A program made the translations under genes and the position numbers. A stretch of 41,537 nt of DNA from a virus. The number at the start of each line of letters is the position of its first letter. Positions within the stretch are counted from its first letter, which is position 1. The stretch covers positions 154,512-196,048 of IMG/VR virus record IMGVR_UViG_3300029319_000002. One strand, written 5' to 3'. The notes beneath the pieces are model-generated. The model was given only the letters and a program-made list of their open reading frames with translations. It ran no database searches and had not been told where the DNA came from. Positions 12,614 through 19,066 of the stretch are shown here, in pieces.

Positions 12614-12621
12614 AATAGGAT
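12593..12621 (+). promoter_or_regulatory. Promoter TTGACA-N17-TAGGAT inside/after the pstS terminator
   Basis: The -35 (12593-12598) sits in the terminator hairpin; 17 bp later TAGGAT (12616-12621) serves as -10. It is placed to transcribe the genes from 12642 onward with no intergenic space lost. Confidence 0.65.
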
Positions 12622-12641
12622 TAATTTAAATATGTTCCTTT

Positions 12642-12809
12642 ATGAATCCAACACCAGTAGAAATTCTTTTACTCATTAGTGAATTAGAAGGATGTTGTAC
12701 CTACACAAAGAAATATGGGTTTGAAGAAGATCACAAAACTCTTAAAGAGATGTGTGATAGGTATTACAAACTTTATTTCAAATTAAAAAAACAAACTGCA
12801 AAATCATGA
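12642..12809 (+). CDS. Small hypothetical protein (55 aa)
   Basis: The product MNPTPVEILLLISELEGCCT... is helical with a basic C-terminus (LYFKLKKQTAKS); no known domain. It starts about 20 nt after a promoter -10 and its TGA overlaps the metallopeptidase ATG (ATGA at 12806-12809), supporting a real coupled gene. Function unknown. Confidence 0.65.
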   Translation: MNPTPVEILLLISELEGCCTYTKKYGFEEDHKTLKEMCDRYYKLYFKLKKQTAKS

Positions 12810-13486
12810 AAAAACTTATTATGAGTATGCTGGCAGCAGCATCACTTTCCGTTCCTGCATTAGCAGATCCAATCACAGAAGATGACTTCTTCACTCCTCA
12901 TTCTCAGGGGTGTATGTTGCTTCAAGAATGCACCGATCATGTCCAAGAACTCAAAACAGTCTCCGACCTCAATAAACATGAGGAACTGGCTGATAGTGAT
13001 TACAGTGTTATTGCTGATGAGTTTGACTCTCTCATCCGATCACTTAATAAAGTCGGAGCTAAAGTTTTTCTAGGAGATATGCGATACTTCCCAATCGGAC
13101 ATCGTGGTGTCTACCATACTGTAAGCAATAATTTTTTCTTGAACGTTGCTCACATGCATCGTCCTGAGGTTGTTATGGCAGTGATGCGACATGAAGGATG
13201 GCACGCTGCTCAGGATTGTATGGCAGGAACAATTGATAATAGTTTCATTGCTATCATTCATGATCAAGAAGATGTTCCCAAGATGTATCAGGAAATCGTA
13301 AAGAGTGCTTACATGTTCCAACCAAAGGCAATCCCTTGGGAAAAGGAAGCATACTGGGCAGGTCATACTGAAGGCATGACTGCAGCAGCACTTGAGTCTT
13401 GTGCTGCAGGAACCATGTGGACTGATTATGAACCCACACCTATGACCCGTGAATGGTTAATTGAGAATGGATTTATTAAAGAGTGA
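12806..13486 (+). CDS. Exported HExxH zinc metallopeptidase-like protein
   Basis: 226 aa. Signal peptide MKKLIMSMLAAASLSVPALA|DP sends it to the periplasm. The zinc-binding HExxH is present as HEGWH (129-133) in VMAVMRHEGWHAAQDCM. A Glu-rich stretch ~50 residues on (PWEKEAYWAGHTEG) could provide the third ligand as in gluzincins. Cys residues (GCMLLQEC, DCM, SCAAG) could form disulphides. The natural substrate is unknown; envelope proteins or peptidoglycan-linked proteins are possible. It overlaps the genes on both sides (ATGA upstream, GTGA downstream) in the operon after pstS. Metal site and export are well supported; peptidase activity is inferred. Confidence 0.78.
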   Translation: MKKLIMSMLAAASLSVPALADPITEDDFFTPHSQGCMLLQECTDHVQELKTVSDLNKHEELADSDYSVIADEFDSLIRSLNKVGAKVFLGDMRYFPIGHRGVYHTVSNNFFLNVAHMHRPEVVMAVMRHEGWHAAQDCMAGTIDNSFIAIIHDQEDVPKMYQEIVKSAYMFQPKAIPWEKEAYWAGHTEGMTAAALESCAAGTMWTDYEPTPMTREWLIENGFIKE

Positions 13487-13710
13487 ATAGAATATGGAAT
13501 ATTTGGAAATATTCTCTAGGAAGTTTTAGTGACGACAAAACAGCTCCTTATGATAATTACGTTGCTGGCATACGCACCGTTATTTTTATTAGTTACATGG
13601 TCACTAACATTTTTATCGTATCTGGAGTCATACGACATTGGAATAATGTGAACACTAATCAAATAAAAAAATGCAACATTACTCAGAATATATTCCTGGA
13701 AAAACTGTAA
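13483..13710 (+). CDS. Small membrane protein (75 aa), GTG start
   Basis: Begins with GTG overlapping the upstream TGA. RIWNIWKYSLGSFSDDKTAPY is followed by one membrane segment (TVIFISYMVTNIFIVSGVI, ~33-51) and a short tail. The RIWN-x-W-x-YxLGSFSD pattern is one I recall from small proteins of cyanobacteria and cyanophages, without a known function. It overlaps the following gene by 40 nt. Confidence 0.72.
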   Translation: MNRIWNIWKYSLGSFSDDKTAPYDNYVAGIRTVIFISYMVTNIFIVSGVIRHWNNVNTNQIKKCNITQNIFLEKL

Positions 13711-13889
13711 CTTTTAAGGGATGGAAAATTGAAGAATCTAGATGGGGAAATTGTGACATTCCATATCATTTGATTCTTGGTAAGCAGTACACCATAGAAG
13801 ATGTTAAAGTTCATTCTCAACACACTAAAGTAAAAATAAAACATAAGACTGGTTGGTTTAATTCAGTTCATTTTGAAGTACTAAACTAA
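13671..13889 (+). CDS. Hypothetical protein (72 aa), SH3-like beta pattern
   Basis: Sequence MQHYSEYIPGKTVTFKGWKI... followed by LGKQYTIEDVKVHSQHTKVK and a final WFNSVHFEVLN. Alternating strands of an SH3-like mini-barrel ('G..Y.I..V......V.I......WF....FE') resemble small ribosome-binding-regulator-like domains widespread in phages, but the match is to a fold pattern only. No signal peptide. It overlaps the previous gene by 40 nt in another frame. Confidence 0.68.
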   Translation: MQHYSEYIPGKTVTFKGWKIEESRWGNCDIPYHLILGKQYTIEDVKVHSQHTKVKIKHKTGWFNSVHFEVLN

Positions 13890-13892
13890 ATA

Positions 13893-14093
13893 ATGAAAAG
13901 TAAAAAGTTTAAAAAACTTATTCAGAAACCTCTTAGGTTTCATCACCAAGACATCCATGATGAATTAGATGATATAAAGGAGACACTTAACGATGTTAAA
14001 AATTCGTTGCAAGAATTGCGGGAAGGAGTTGACCAGCTCGTCAAAATTACAGGTATGCGGTTGTCCCAATATGATGACTCTTATCGGAGATAA
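13893..14093 (+). CDS. Small coiled-coil protein (66 aa)
   Basis: A basic N-terminus (MKSKKFKKLIQKPLRF) is followed by a heptad-like helix (LDDIKETLNDVKNSLQELRE, continuing to LVKITGMRL), so it probably oligomerises. Starts 4 nt after the preceding stop. Its last 101 nt are shared, in a different frame, with the next gene. Both frames give sensible proteins, so I keep both. Function unknown. Confidence 0.6.
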   Translation: MKSKKFKKLIQKPLRFHHQDIHDELDDIKETLNDVKNSLQELREGVDQLVKITGMRLSQYDDSYRR

Positions 14094-14244
14094 GATCACT
14101 GCAAATGATTTAAGTTTAGTAGTGGAATTATCTTCTTCTAAATATTCTGGTAAAAAACAATCTGTTTTTTCTAAGAGTGAACTTGAGTTTCAAGAATCTA
14201 GGAAGAAACGTAAAATTAGAAAGTTAGATTTTGAGGTAAAATAA
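13993..14244 (+). CDS. Zinc-ribbon-like small protein (83 aa)
   Basis: N-terminal CKNCGKEL and CGCPNMM make a probable treble-clef/zinc-ribbon knuckle (Cys6, Cys9, Cys22, Cys24). Then comes GDKITANDLSLVVELSSSKY and a Ser/Lys/Arg-rich tail (SRKKRKIRKLDFEVK) suited to nucleic-acid binding. I recall this 'ANDLSLVV' protein from other cyanophages, where it has no named function. It overlaps the coiled-coil gene by 101 nt out of frame and is contiguous with the next gene. Confidence 0.75.
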   Translation: MLKIRCKNCGKELTSSSKLQVCGCPNMMTLIGDKITANDLSLVVELSSSKYSGKKQSVFSKSELEFQESRKKRKIRKLDFEVK

Positions 14245-14652
14245 ATGAGCATCGGGACTTTTACTCATACTTGGAAAGTTACTAAAATTCAAAAGTTTGG
14301 TTCTAAGACTATACCCAATAGTACTGACACTGGTTCTACTAGCTACACTGATTTAGTTTGTGGTGTTTGGGCAACTCTTAAAACCACTAATAATCATGAG
14401 GATCACACTGATCCTAGTCATCATATTCAGAGAAACTTCAATTGGCAGTGGAAAAACTCTCCCATAAAAAGTATGAATCCTGATGAATTTGTAACTTATG
14501 CAAATCTTACAGAATCTGATTATGTAAATATATTGAAGCACAATGGATGTGCTGGTGTTGAAGAAAAATTTGAACAAATTTTTAAGAGTGAATTTGTCAG
14601 TGAACCAATTGATATCATTGAGGATCCTTTTGGACATGCTAGTGACACTTGA
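14245..14652 (+). CDS. Hypothetical protein (135 aa)
   Basis: Begins MSIGTFTHTWKVTKIQKFGS directly after the preceding TAA. Beta-rich first half (GSTSYTDLVCGVWATLKTTN), His/Asp-rich middle (NNHEDHTDPSHHIQRNF) that might bind metal, and a helical acidic C-terminus. No signal peptide or recognised family. Its stop codon lies in the loop of a GTGACAC/GTGTCAC hairpin that precedes a strong promoter. Confidence 0.7.
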   Translation: MSIGTFTHTWKVTKIQKFGSKTIPNSTDTGSTSYTDLVCGVWATLKTTNNHEDHTDPSHHIQRNFNWQWKNSPIKSMNPDEFVTYANLTESDYVNILKHNGCAGVEEKFEQIFKSEFVSEPIDIIEDPFGHASDT

Positions 14653-14663
14653 TCAGGTGTCAC
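14642..14663 (+). repeat. Inverted repeat GTGACAC...GTGTCAC at a gene end
   Basis: Perfect 7-bp stem (14642-14648 with 14657-14663), loop TTGATCAG containing the stop codon, no T tract. It shares the half-site with the inverted repeat at 3981-4004, which also ends a gene and precedes a promoter. Confidence 0.65.
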
Positions 14664-14670
14664 ACACCTC

Positions 14671-14699
14671 TTGACAAATAATTAATTATCACTTATATT
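14671..14699 (+). promoter_or_regulatory. Sigma70-type promoter TTGACA-N17-TATATT
   Basis: Perfect -35 (14671-14676), 17-bp spacer and TATATT (14694-14699), 22 nt before the next start. Confidence 0.85.
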
Positions 14700-14721
14700 A
14701 CTAAGGTAGTCAAACAGAACA

Positions 14722-14949
14722 ATGTCTAACAAGCAATTCCTGAGTAAGTTCAAGTCTCATATCGGCAAATTGACTGGAGCACTTGATGGTAATGTTTCTC
14801 TGGATCAAGATTATCCTAAACTGTATCAAAAACTTATTCGTTATTATGAGGATCGAGGTATTCAATTCTATAATGATCCTGAAGATGATTACAATGTCAT
14901 CCTTGATCAAGTAGAATATGATCTCATCCAATCTGGCATCTACGAATGA
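14722..14949 (+). CDS. Small hypothetical protein (75 aa)
   Basis: The product MSNKQFLSKFKSHIGKLTGA... has a basic first third and a very acidic rest (YEDRGIQFYNDPEDDYNVIL), helical by pattern. I recall similar proteins in several cyanophages; the role is unknown. Transcribed from the promoter at 14671 and coupled to the next gene by ATGA. Confidence 0.75.
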   Translation: MSNKQFLSKFKSHIGKLTGALDGNVSLDQDYPKLYQKLIRYYEDRGIQFYNDPEDDYNVILDQVEYDLIQSGIYE

Positions 14950-15203
14950 AAGTTGTGAAAAAACCAACCGTTCTTCTTGAACGGTTTCCCTATCGTTATA
15001 TCCAAGTTGGCAAACTAGAAATCAATGGTCAACCCGACTGTCGTATTCAAAAAGTAGATTCATACACTGGTCGATATCGTGATATGTATCTTTGTGATAA
15101 TGAGATGCAACTACTAACTGCTATGGAAGATCATGATTATACTTGTTGGTTAGATCCTGATGGTGTTCCTGCTTATGTAAAAGATTGTGTGAGAGCACAA
15201 TGA
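14946..15203 (+). CDS. Small hypothetical protein (85 aa)
   Basis: Sequence MKVVKKPTVLLERFPYRYIQ... followed by INGQPDCRIQKVDSYTGRYR; mixed alpha/beta, three Cys, no export signal. It shares ATGA with the upstream gene and is the last gene before the terminator that opens the glycan operon. Function not recognised. Confidence 0.75.
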   Translation: MKVVKKPTVLLERFPYRYIQVGKLEINGQPDCRIQKVDSYTGRYRDMYLCDNEMQLLTAMEDHDYTCWLDPDGVPAYVKDCVRAQ

Positions 15204-15209
15204 TAAGTT

Positions 15210-15237
15210 GAGGGGTTGCAAAAACCCCTCTTTTTTT
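15210..15237 (+). terminator. Intrinsic terminator with embedded -35
   Basis: GAGGGGTT / AACCCCTC stem (8 bp), loop GCAAA, then T7. The junction TTGCAA is the -35 of the following promoter. Confidence 0.92.
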
Positions 15238-15244
15238 GTATAAT
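15216..15244 (+). promoter_or_regulatory. Promoter TTGCAA-N17-TATAAT at the head of the glycan operon
   Basis: TTGCAA (15216-15221) lies in the terminator hairpin; 17 bp later TATAAT (15239-15244) follows the T run. It ends 24 nt before the epimerase start and is the only promoter I see for the 14-kb gene cluster. Confidence 0.82.
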
Positions 15245-15268
15245 ACATATTAGGAGTTTCAATTTATT

Positions 15269-16333
15269 ATGTCTGAATATAAGAAGACAGCATTGGTTTT
15301 AGGTGCTGGTGGTTTCATTGGAAGTCACATGGTATCAAGACTGAGAGAAGAAGGATATTGGGTTCGTGGGGTAGATTTAAAGCACCCAGAATTCTGTGCT
15401 ACTGAAGCAAATGAATTTATTACTGGAGATCTTCGTGATGTAAATTTTGTTCGTCGGTGCATTAAATATGCTGGTGAGAATGGTAACTTTTATACACAAA
15501 TTGTAGATAAGTTTCTTGAACCCTTTGATGAAATTTATCAGTTTGCTGCTGATATGGGTGGTGCAGGTTTTGTTTTTACCGGAGAGAACGATGCAGACAT
15601 TATGCACAATTCTGTTTCCATTAATCTAAATGTCCTTGAAGAGCAACGTAAGTGGAATGAAATTACAGAACTGAACAAGACAAAGATCTTTTATTCTGGG
15701 TCTGCTTGCATGTATCCAGAACATAACCAACTTGATCCTGATAACCCCGACTGCCGTGAAGAATCCGCATATCCCGCAGATCCCGACTCCGAATATGGGT
15801 GGGAAAAACTATTCTCCGAGAGACTTTACCTTGCCTATAATCGTAACTATGGCATTCCTGTTCGGATTGCTAGGTATCACAATATTTTTGGACCAAAGGG
15901 AACTTATGAGGGTGGAAGAGAGAAAGCACCAGCTGCAATCTGCCGTAAAGTTGCTGAGCTCCCGGAGCAAGGTGGATCTATCGAGGTGTGGGGAGATGGC
16001 TTTCAAACTCGTTCCTTCTTGTTCATTGACGAATGCATTGAAGCAACTCGAAGACTGATGGACAGTGACTTCACGGGACCTGTAAATATTGGTTCTGAAG
16101 AAATGGTAACTATAAATCAACTTGTAGATATTGTTGCTAAAGTTTCTGGAAAGTCAGTAGAGAAAAATCACATCGATGGTCCTCTAGGTGTTCGTGGACG
16201 CAATTCAAATAATGATTTAGTTCGTGAAAAACTTAATTGGGATTATGTAATGTCTCTTGAGGAGGGTATTCTTAAAACTTACAAGTGGATTTGTTCTCAA
16301 GTCGTTTATGTTCCTTTTCATCATCCAGTTTGA
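15269..16333 (+). CDS. GDP-mannose 3',5'-epimerase-like NAD-dependent sugar epimerase
   Basis: 354-aa extended SDR enzyme that, by family, converts GDP-D-mannose to GDP-L-galactose (and GDP-L-gulose). NAD site GAGGFIGSH (12-20). Catalytic segment SACMYPE with the Cys (C147) typical of this epimerase, and YGWEK (Y176, K180). Further signatures shared with plant GME are AADMGG (94-99), FHNI-type RYHNIFGPKGTYEGGREKAP (K219), WGDGFQTRSF, INIGS-type PVNIGSEEMV and GVRGRNS. The match to plant GME runs the whole length, better than to GDP-fucose synthase (WcaG) or UDP-glucose epimerase. First gene of the operon, 3 nt before the GT11 gene, which could use its product. The last ~15 residues diverge. 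Confidence 0.85.
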   Translation: MSEYKKTALVLGAGGFIGSHMVSRLREEGYWVRGVDLKHPEFCATEANEFITGDLRDVNFVRRCIKYAGENGNFYTQIVDKFLEPFDEIYQFAADMGGAGFVFTGENDADIMHNSVSINLNVLEEQRKWNEITELNKTKIFYSGSACMYPEHNQLDPDNPDCREESAYPADPDSEYGWEKLFSERLYLAYNRNYGIPVRIARYHNIFGPKGTYEGGREKAPAAICRKVAELPEQGGSIEVWGDGFQTRSFLFIDECIEATRRLMDSDFTGPVNIGSEEMVTINQLVDIVAKVSGKSVEKNHIDGPLGVRGRNSNNDLVREKLNWDYVMSLEEGILKTYKWICSQVVYVPFHHPV

Positions 16334-16336
16334 ATT

Positions 16337-17146
16337 ATGATCGGTTTTAACCATTTAGGAAGAATGGGCAGACTTGGAAATCAAATGTTCCAATATGCTG
16401 CTCTGAGGGGAATTGCAAAGAATATGGGATATGATTTTTGTTTACCATTACATAAAGATGCTGTAAATGATGGTATTGGAAATATGCTCAAGACAGAACT
16501 GTTTGATTGTTTTGAGATGTCCAGTATTAATCCATTGAACATACAACTTATTGATCCAGATAGACCAACTTTACAGGAACAAAGATTTCATTTTAATCAA
16601 AACATTTTTAATGATTGTCCCGATTGGGTTAGTCTGCATGGATATTTTCAAACTGAAAAGTATTTCACTAATGTAGAGAAAATTATTCGTAAGGATTTTA
16701 AATTTAAGGAAGAGTATCGTATTCCTTGTGAAGAAATGATCGAAGGGGAAGATTATATTGCTCTTCATATTCGTAGAACTGACTATCTTCAAAATGCCGC
16801 AAATCATAATAATCTCTCTCTTGATTATTATGAACAAGCATTATCAAAGTTCTCTGAAGATAGTTCAGTAATTATCTTTTCTGACGACCCTGAGTGGTGT
16901 GGTGAGCAAGATATATTCTCTGATGATAGATTTTTAGTTTCTGAGAATACAAGTGGATATGTTGATCTATGTCTGATGAGTATGTGTAAACATTTCATTA
17001 TTGCTAACTCTACATTCTCTTGGTGGGGTGCCTGGTTGTCTAAGAATAAGGATAAGAGGGTGATTGCACCATCAGAGTGGTTTGGTCCAATGAATAATCA
17101 TCTAGATACTAAAGACATTTATTGTGATGGTTGGGAGATTATTTAA
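16337..17146 (+). CDS. Glycosyltransferase family 11 (alpha-1,2-fucosyltransferase-like)
   Basis: 269 aa with all GT11 landmarks: GRLGNQMFQYA (11-21), SLHGYFQTEKYF, the GDP-sugar-binding HxRRxD motif as HIRRTDY (144-150), IFSDDPEWC and the C-terminal NSTFSWWGAWL. GT11 enzymes transfer L-fucose from GDP-fucose to the 2-position of galactose, acting on the cytoplasmic side. No GDP-fucose synthase is in the window, but the adjacent epimerase should make GDP-L-galactose, which differs from GDP-L-fucose by one hydroxyl; use of that donor is my inference. TAATG overlap with the GT6 gene. Confidence 0.88.
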   Translation: MIGFNHLGRMGRLGNQMFQYAALRGIAKNMGYDFCLPLHKDAVNDGIGNMLKTELFDCFEMSSINPLNIQLIDPDRPTLQEQRFHFNQNIFNDCPDWVSLHGYFQTEKYFTNVEKIIRKDFKFKEEYRIPCEEMIEGEDYIALHIRRTDYLQNAANHNNLSLDYYEQALSKFSEDSSVIIFSDDPEWCGEQDIFSDDRFLVSENTSGYVDLCLMSMCKHFIIANSTFSWWGAWLSKNKDKRVIAPSEWFGPMNNHLDTKDIYCDGWEII

Positions 17147-17865
17147 TGAAGGTTGCAGTCATTTTTATTGGAACTGGCAAGTATCTTGATTTCTTACCAA
17201 AGTATTGGGAGAAAGTCGAATCCAATTTTCTCCCTGGTGTAAAGAAAACAATCTTTGCATTTACTGATGGTGAACTTTCGGATGCTCCCGATAATATTAG
17301 AGTGGTAAAGCAAGAACATCTTGAATGGCCATTTATTACACTGCTAAGATTTGGAATCATTAATAAGATGAAGGAAGAATTGATGGAGTATGACCAACTT
17401 GTATTCATGGATGCTGACACTGTGGTGTATAATACTGTCACTGTAGAAGAATTTTTTTCAGATAAACCATTCTTTGGGGTTCATCATCCTTGTCACTTCA
17501 TGGGTTTTCCTCCACACAATAAACTGCCTGGTGCATTTGAAACAGATGCAAGATCACAAGGATCTATCGATCTAGATCAATACTCCCCTAAAGTGTATTA
17601 TCAGGGATGTCTATGGGGTGGAAAGGTTCCTGAAGTATTTGAGTTGATTGATCTTATTGATGAAAGAACTCAAGTTGATGTTAAGAATAATACTATTCCT
17701 GTCTGGCATGATGAAAGTCACATCAACAGATTCTTTATTGAAAATGAAGATAGGGTGCATCTTCTAGGTCCAGAATATGCATATCCAGAAGTATTTGAAA
17801 GTCATTGCGACTTTGATCCAAAAATTGTACACTTGGCAAAAGATAACTCTAAGTATCAGATATGA
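17146..17865 (+). CDS. Glycosyltransferase family 6 (ABO blood-group / alpha-1,3-Gal(NAc) transferase family)
   Basis: 239 aa, resembling the catalytic domain of vertebrate GT6 enzymes without the membrane stem. Seen are KYWEKVESNFLPGVKKTIF, the metal-binding DxD as VFMDADTVV (D89, D91), YYQGCLWGGKVPEVFEL, and the acceptor/catalytic WHDESHINRFF (E190). Family members add Gal or GalNAc alpha-1,3 to galactose; the ABO transferases need a Fuc-alpha-1,2-Gal acceptor, which is the product of the GT11 encoded just upstream. Many bacterial GT6 proteins have NxN in place of DxD; this one keeps DxD. GT6 genes have been reported from a cyanophage before, as I recall. Start at 17146 by TAATG coupling; an earlier in-frame TTG is less likely. 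Confidence 0.85.
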   Translation: MKVAVIFIGTGKYLDFLPKYWEKVESNFLPGVKKTIFAFTDGELSDAPDNIRVVKQEHLEWPFITLLRFGIINKMKEELMEYDQLVFMDADTVVYNTVTVEEFFSDKPFFGVHHPCHFMGFPPHNKLPGAFETDARSQGSIDLDQYSPKVYYQGCLWGGKVPEVFELIDLIDERTQVDVKNNTIPVWHDESHINRFFIENEDRVHLLGPEYAYPEVFESHCDFDPKIVHLAKDNSKYQI

Positions 17866-18398
17866 TTAAACTCGTAATTTTAGATGTTGATGGTGTCATG
17901 ACTGATGGCACAAAACATTACAACAGATTTGGAAGAGTTATTGCAAAAACTTTTTGTGATAAAGATTGGACTGCCATTAAAAGGTTTCGTGCAATTGGTG
18001 TTCCTGTAGTTTTTCTAACTGGAGATTCATATAATGAAAAGATCTTGAAGAAAAGAAATCTTCCGGTAATTGTAAATCGTGGTAAAGATTTTCATAGGGA
18101 TAAGGCGGATTATCTTGATCAATTATTAGAAGAGTATGATTGTACTCCCGAAGATGTTGCATATCTTGGTGATGATCTATTTGATTATGGTATAATGAAT
18201 GAAGTTGGTCATCCATATTGCCCCTTTGATACACCAAGGATAGTGCATGATGTTGCTGCAGTTCTTCCATGTGCAGGTGGATCTAATGTAGTCATGGCTC
18301 TTTTTGATGAACTTGAAAGTGAGGGATTGATTCCTATAGTTCCTTATGATAAAGTAATGGAAAAAATTTATGAACTTGATTTAAAGGAGAAGTTTTGA
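17862..18398 (+). CDS. HAD-superfamily sugar-phosphate phosphatase, KdsC-like
   Basis: 178 aa, the size of capless KdsC-type (C0) phosphatases. Motif I is DVDGVMTDG (D8, D10), motif II Thr in VFLTGDS, motif III Lys in NRGKDF, and motif IV YLGDDLFD. It is followed by the KdsC-type HPYCPFDTPRIVHDVAAVLP and a Gly-rich C-terminal loop (CAGGSN). KdsC hydrolyses KDO-8-phosphate; relatives remove phosphate from nonulosonates or other sugar acids. Here it is followed by a sugar kinase and a nucleotidyltransferase-isomerase, so it could dephosphorylate an intermediate in an activated-sugar pathway. ATGA and TGATG overlaps tie it to both neighbours. The exact substrate is unknown. Confidence 0.82.
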   Translation: MIKLVILDVDGVMTDGTKHYNRFGRVIAKTFCDKDWTAIKRFRAIGVPVVFLTGDSYNEKILKKRNLPVIVNRGKDFHRDKADYLDQLLEEYDCTPEDVAYLGDDLFDYGIMNEVGHPYCPFDTPRIVHDVAAVLPCAGGSNVVMALFDELESEGLIPIVPYDKVMEKIYELDLKEKF

Positions 18399-19066
18399 TG
18401 AAAGATGTTTCGTTATATGGACACTTGACGATTGATACTATCATTGATGGTGTATCGGAAATTAAAACTTTAGGATCAATTGCTAATGTGTGGAAAGCAT
18501 TAGTTCATTTAGATTCATCTATAAAGTTGGGTCTATCTCCAATTGATATTGGTGAGGCATTAATTTATATCGATCATGATTCTTCTAGAAGATATTCAAA
18601 GGCAGCACTTAATCTAAAGAAGATCTCTCCTAGACTAGTTCCTTCTCATATTACACACTTGTGTTATCTCAATGAAATATCTGATACCACATTTATCTCC
18701 ACACTTTCCGGTATTGTTACTGCAGATGTTTGTCCAGGAAAATCTTTGGATAGAGATCTCCTACGATTTGTAGATTATCTTTTTATATCTGATGAAGACG
18801 TAGATGACTTTGATTCATTAGTTGATTCTACTAAAGGTTGGGTAATACTTCATAGTTCTTCTGGAAGTGTATTTTCTGATGGAATAGAAGAGTACACATA
18901 TGAACTTCCTAAAGACAAAATTTTATCCAATGTAAATGTACTTGGAGCAGGTGATATGTTTGCTGCTTGTTTCTTGTATAAATTATTACTGAATATAGGT
19001 ATAATCACTGATTGGGTTGAATATTCACACTTAAGAACCACTGAATTTATACAGAGTTACAAATGA
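18398..19066 (+). CDS. PfkB/ribokinase-family sugar kinase (short form)
   Basis: 222 aa, shorter than the usual ~300-aa PfkB kinases. The C-terminal signature with the catalytic base is intact: NVNVLGAGDMFAACFLYKLL (GAGD, D186). The N-terminal substrate loop is present in reduced form (LGSIANVWKAL in place of LGGxxxNxA). Expected to phosphorylate a sugar or sugar phosphate with ATP. It lies between an HAD phosphatase and a nucleotidyltransferase, the same catalytic set as in the heptose (GmhA-HldE-GmhB) pathway. The ATG at 18398 has a GGAGA site 9 nt upstream and overlaps TGA. The missing length probably falls in the lid and the central sheet, so weak or altered activity is possible. Confidence 0.75.
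   Translation: MKDVSLYGHLTIDTIIDGVSEIKTLGSIANVWKALVHLDSSIKLGLSPIDIGEALIYIDHDSSRRYSKAALNLKKISPRLVPSHITHLCYLNEISDTTFISTLSGIVTADVCPGKSLDRDLLRFVDYLFISDEDVDDFDSLVDSTKGWVILHSSSGSVFSDGIEEYTYELPKDKILSNVNVLGAGDMFAACFLYKLLLNIGIITDWVEYSHLRTTEFIQSYK

Noticed and set aside
15209-15268. wcaG-type RNA motif before the epimerase gene
   Set aside because: Such motifs occur before epimerase genes in cyanophages, but only a terminator and a promoter fit in these 60 bases.
15732-16120. ORFs in other frames within the epimerase gene
   Set aside because: The main frame is conserved along its whole length; these have no start signal or recognisable product.
17131-17145. TTG start upstream of the GT6 gene
   Set aside because: The ATG at 17146 overlaps the upstream stop (TAATG), as is usual here; the TTG has no better ribosome-binding site.
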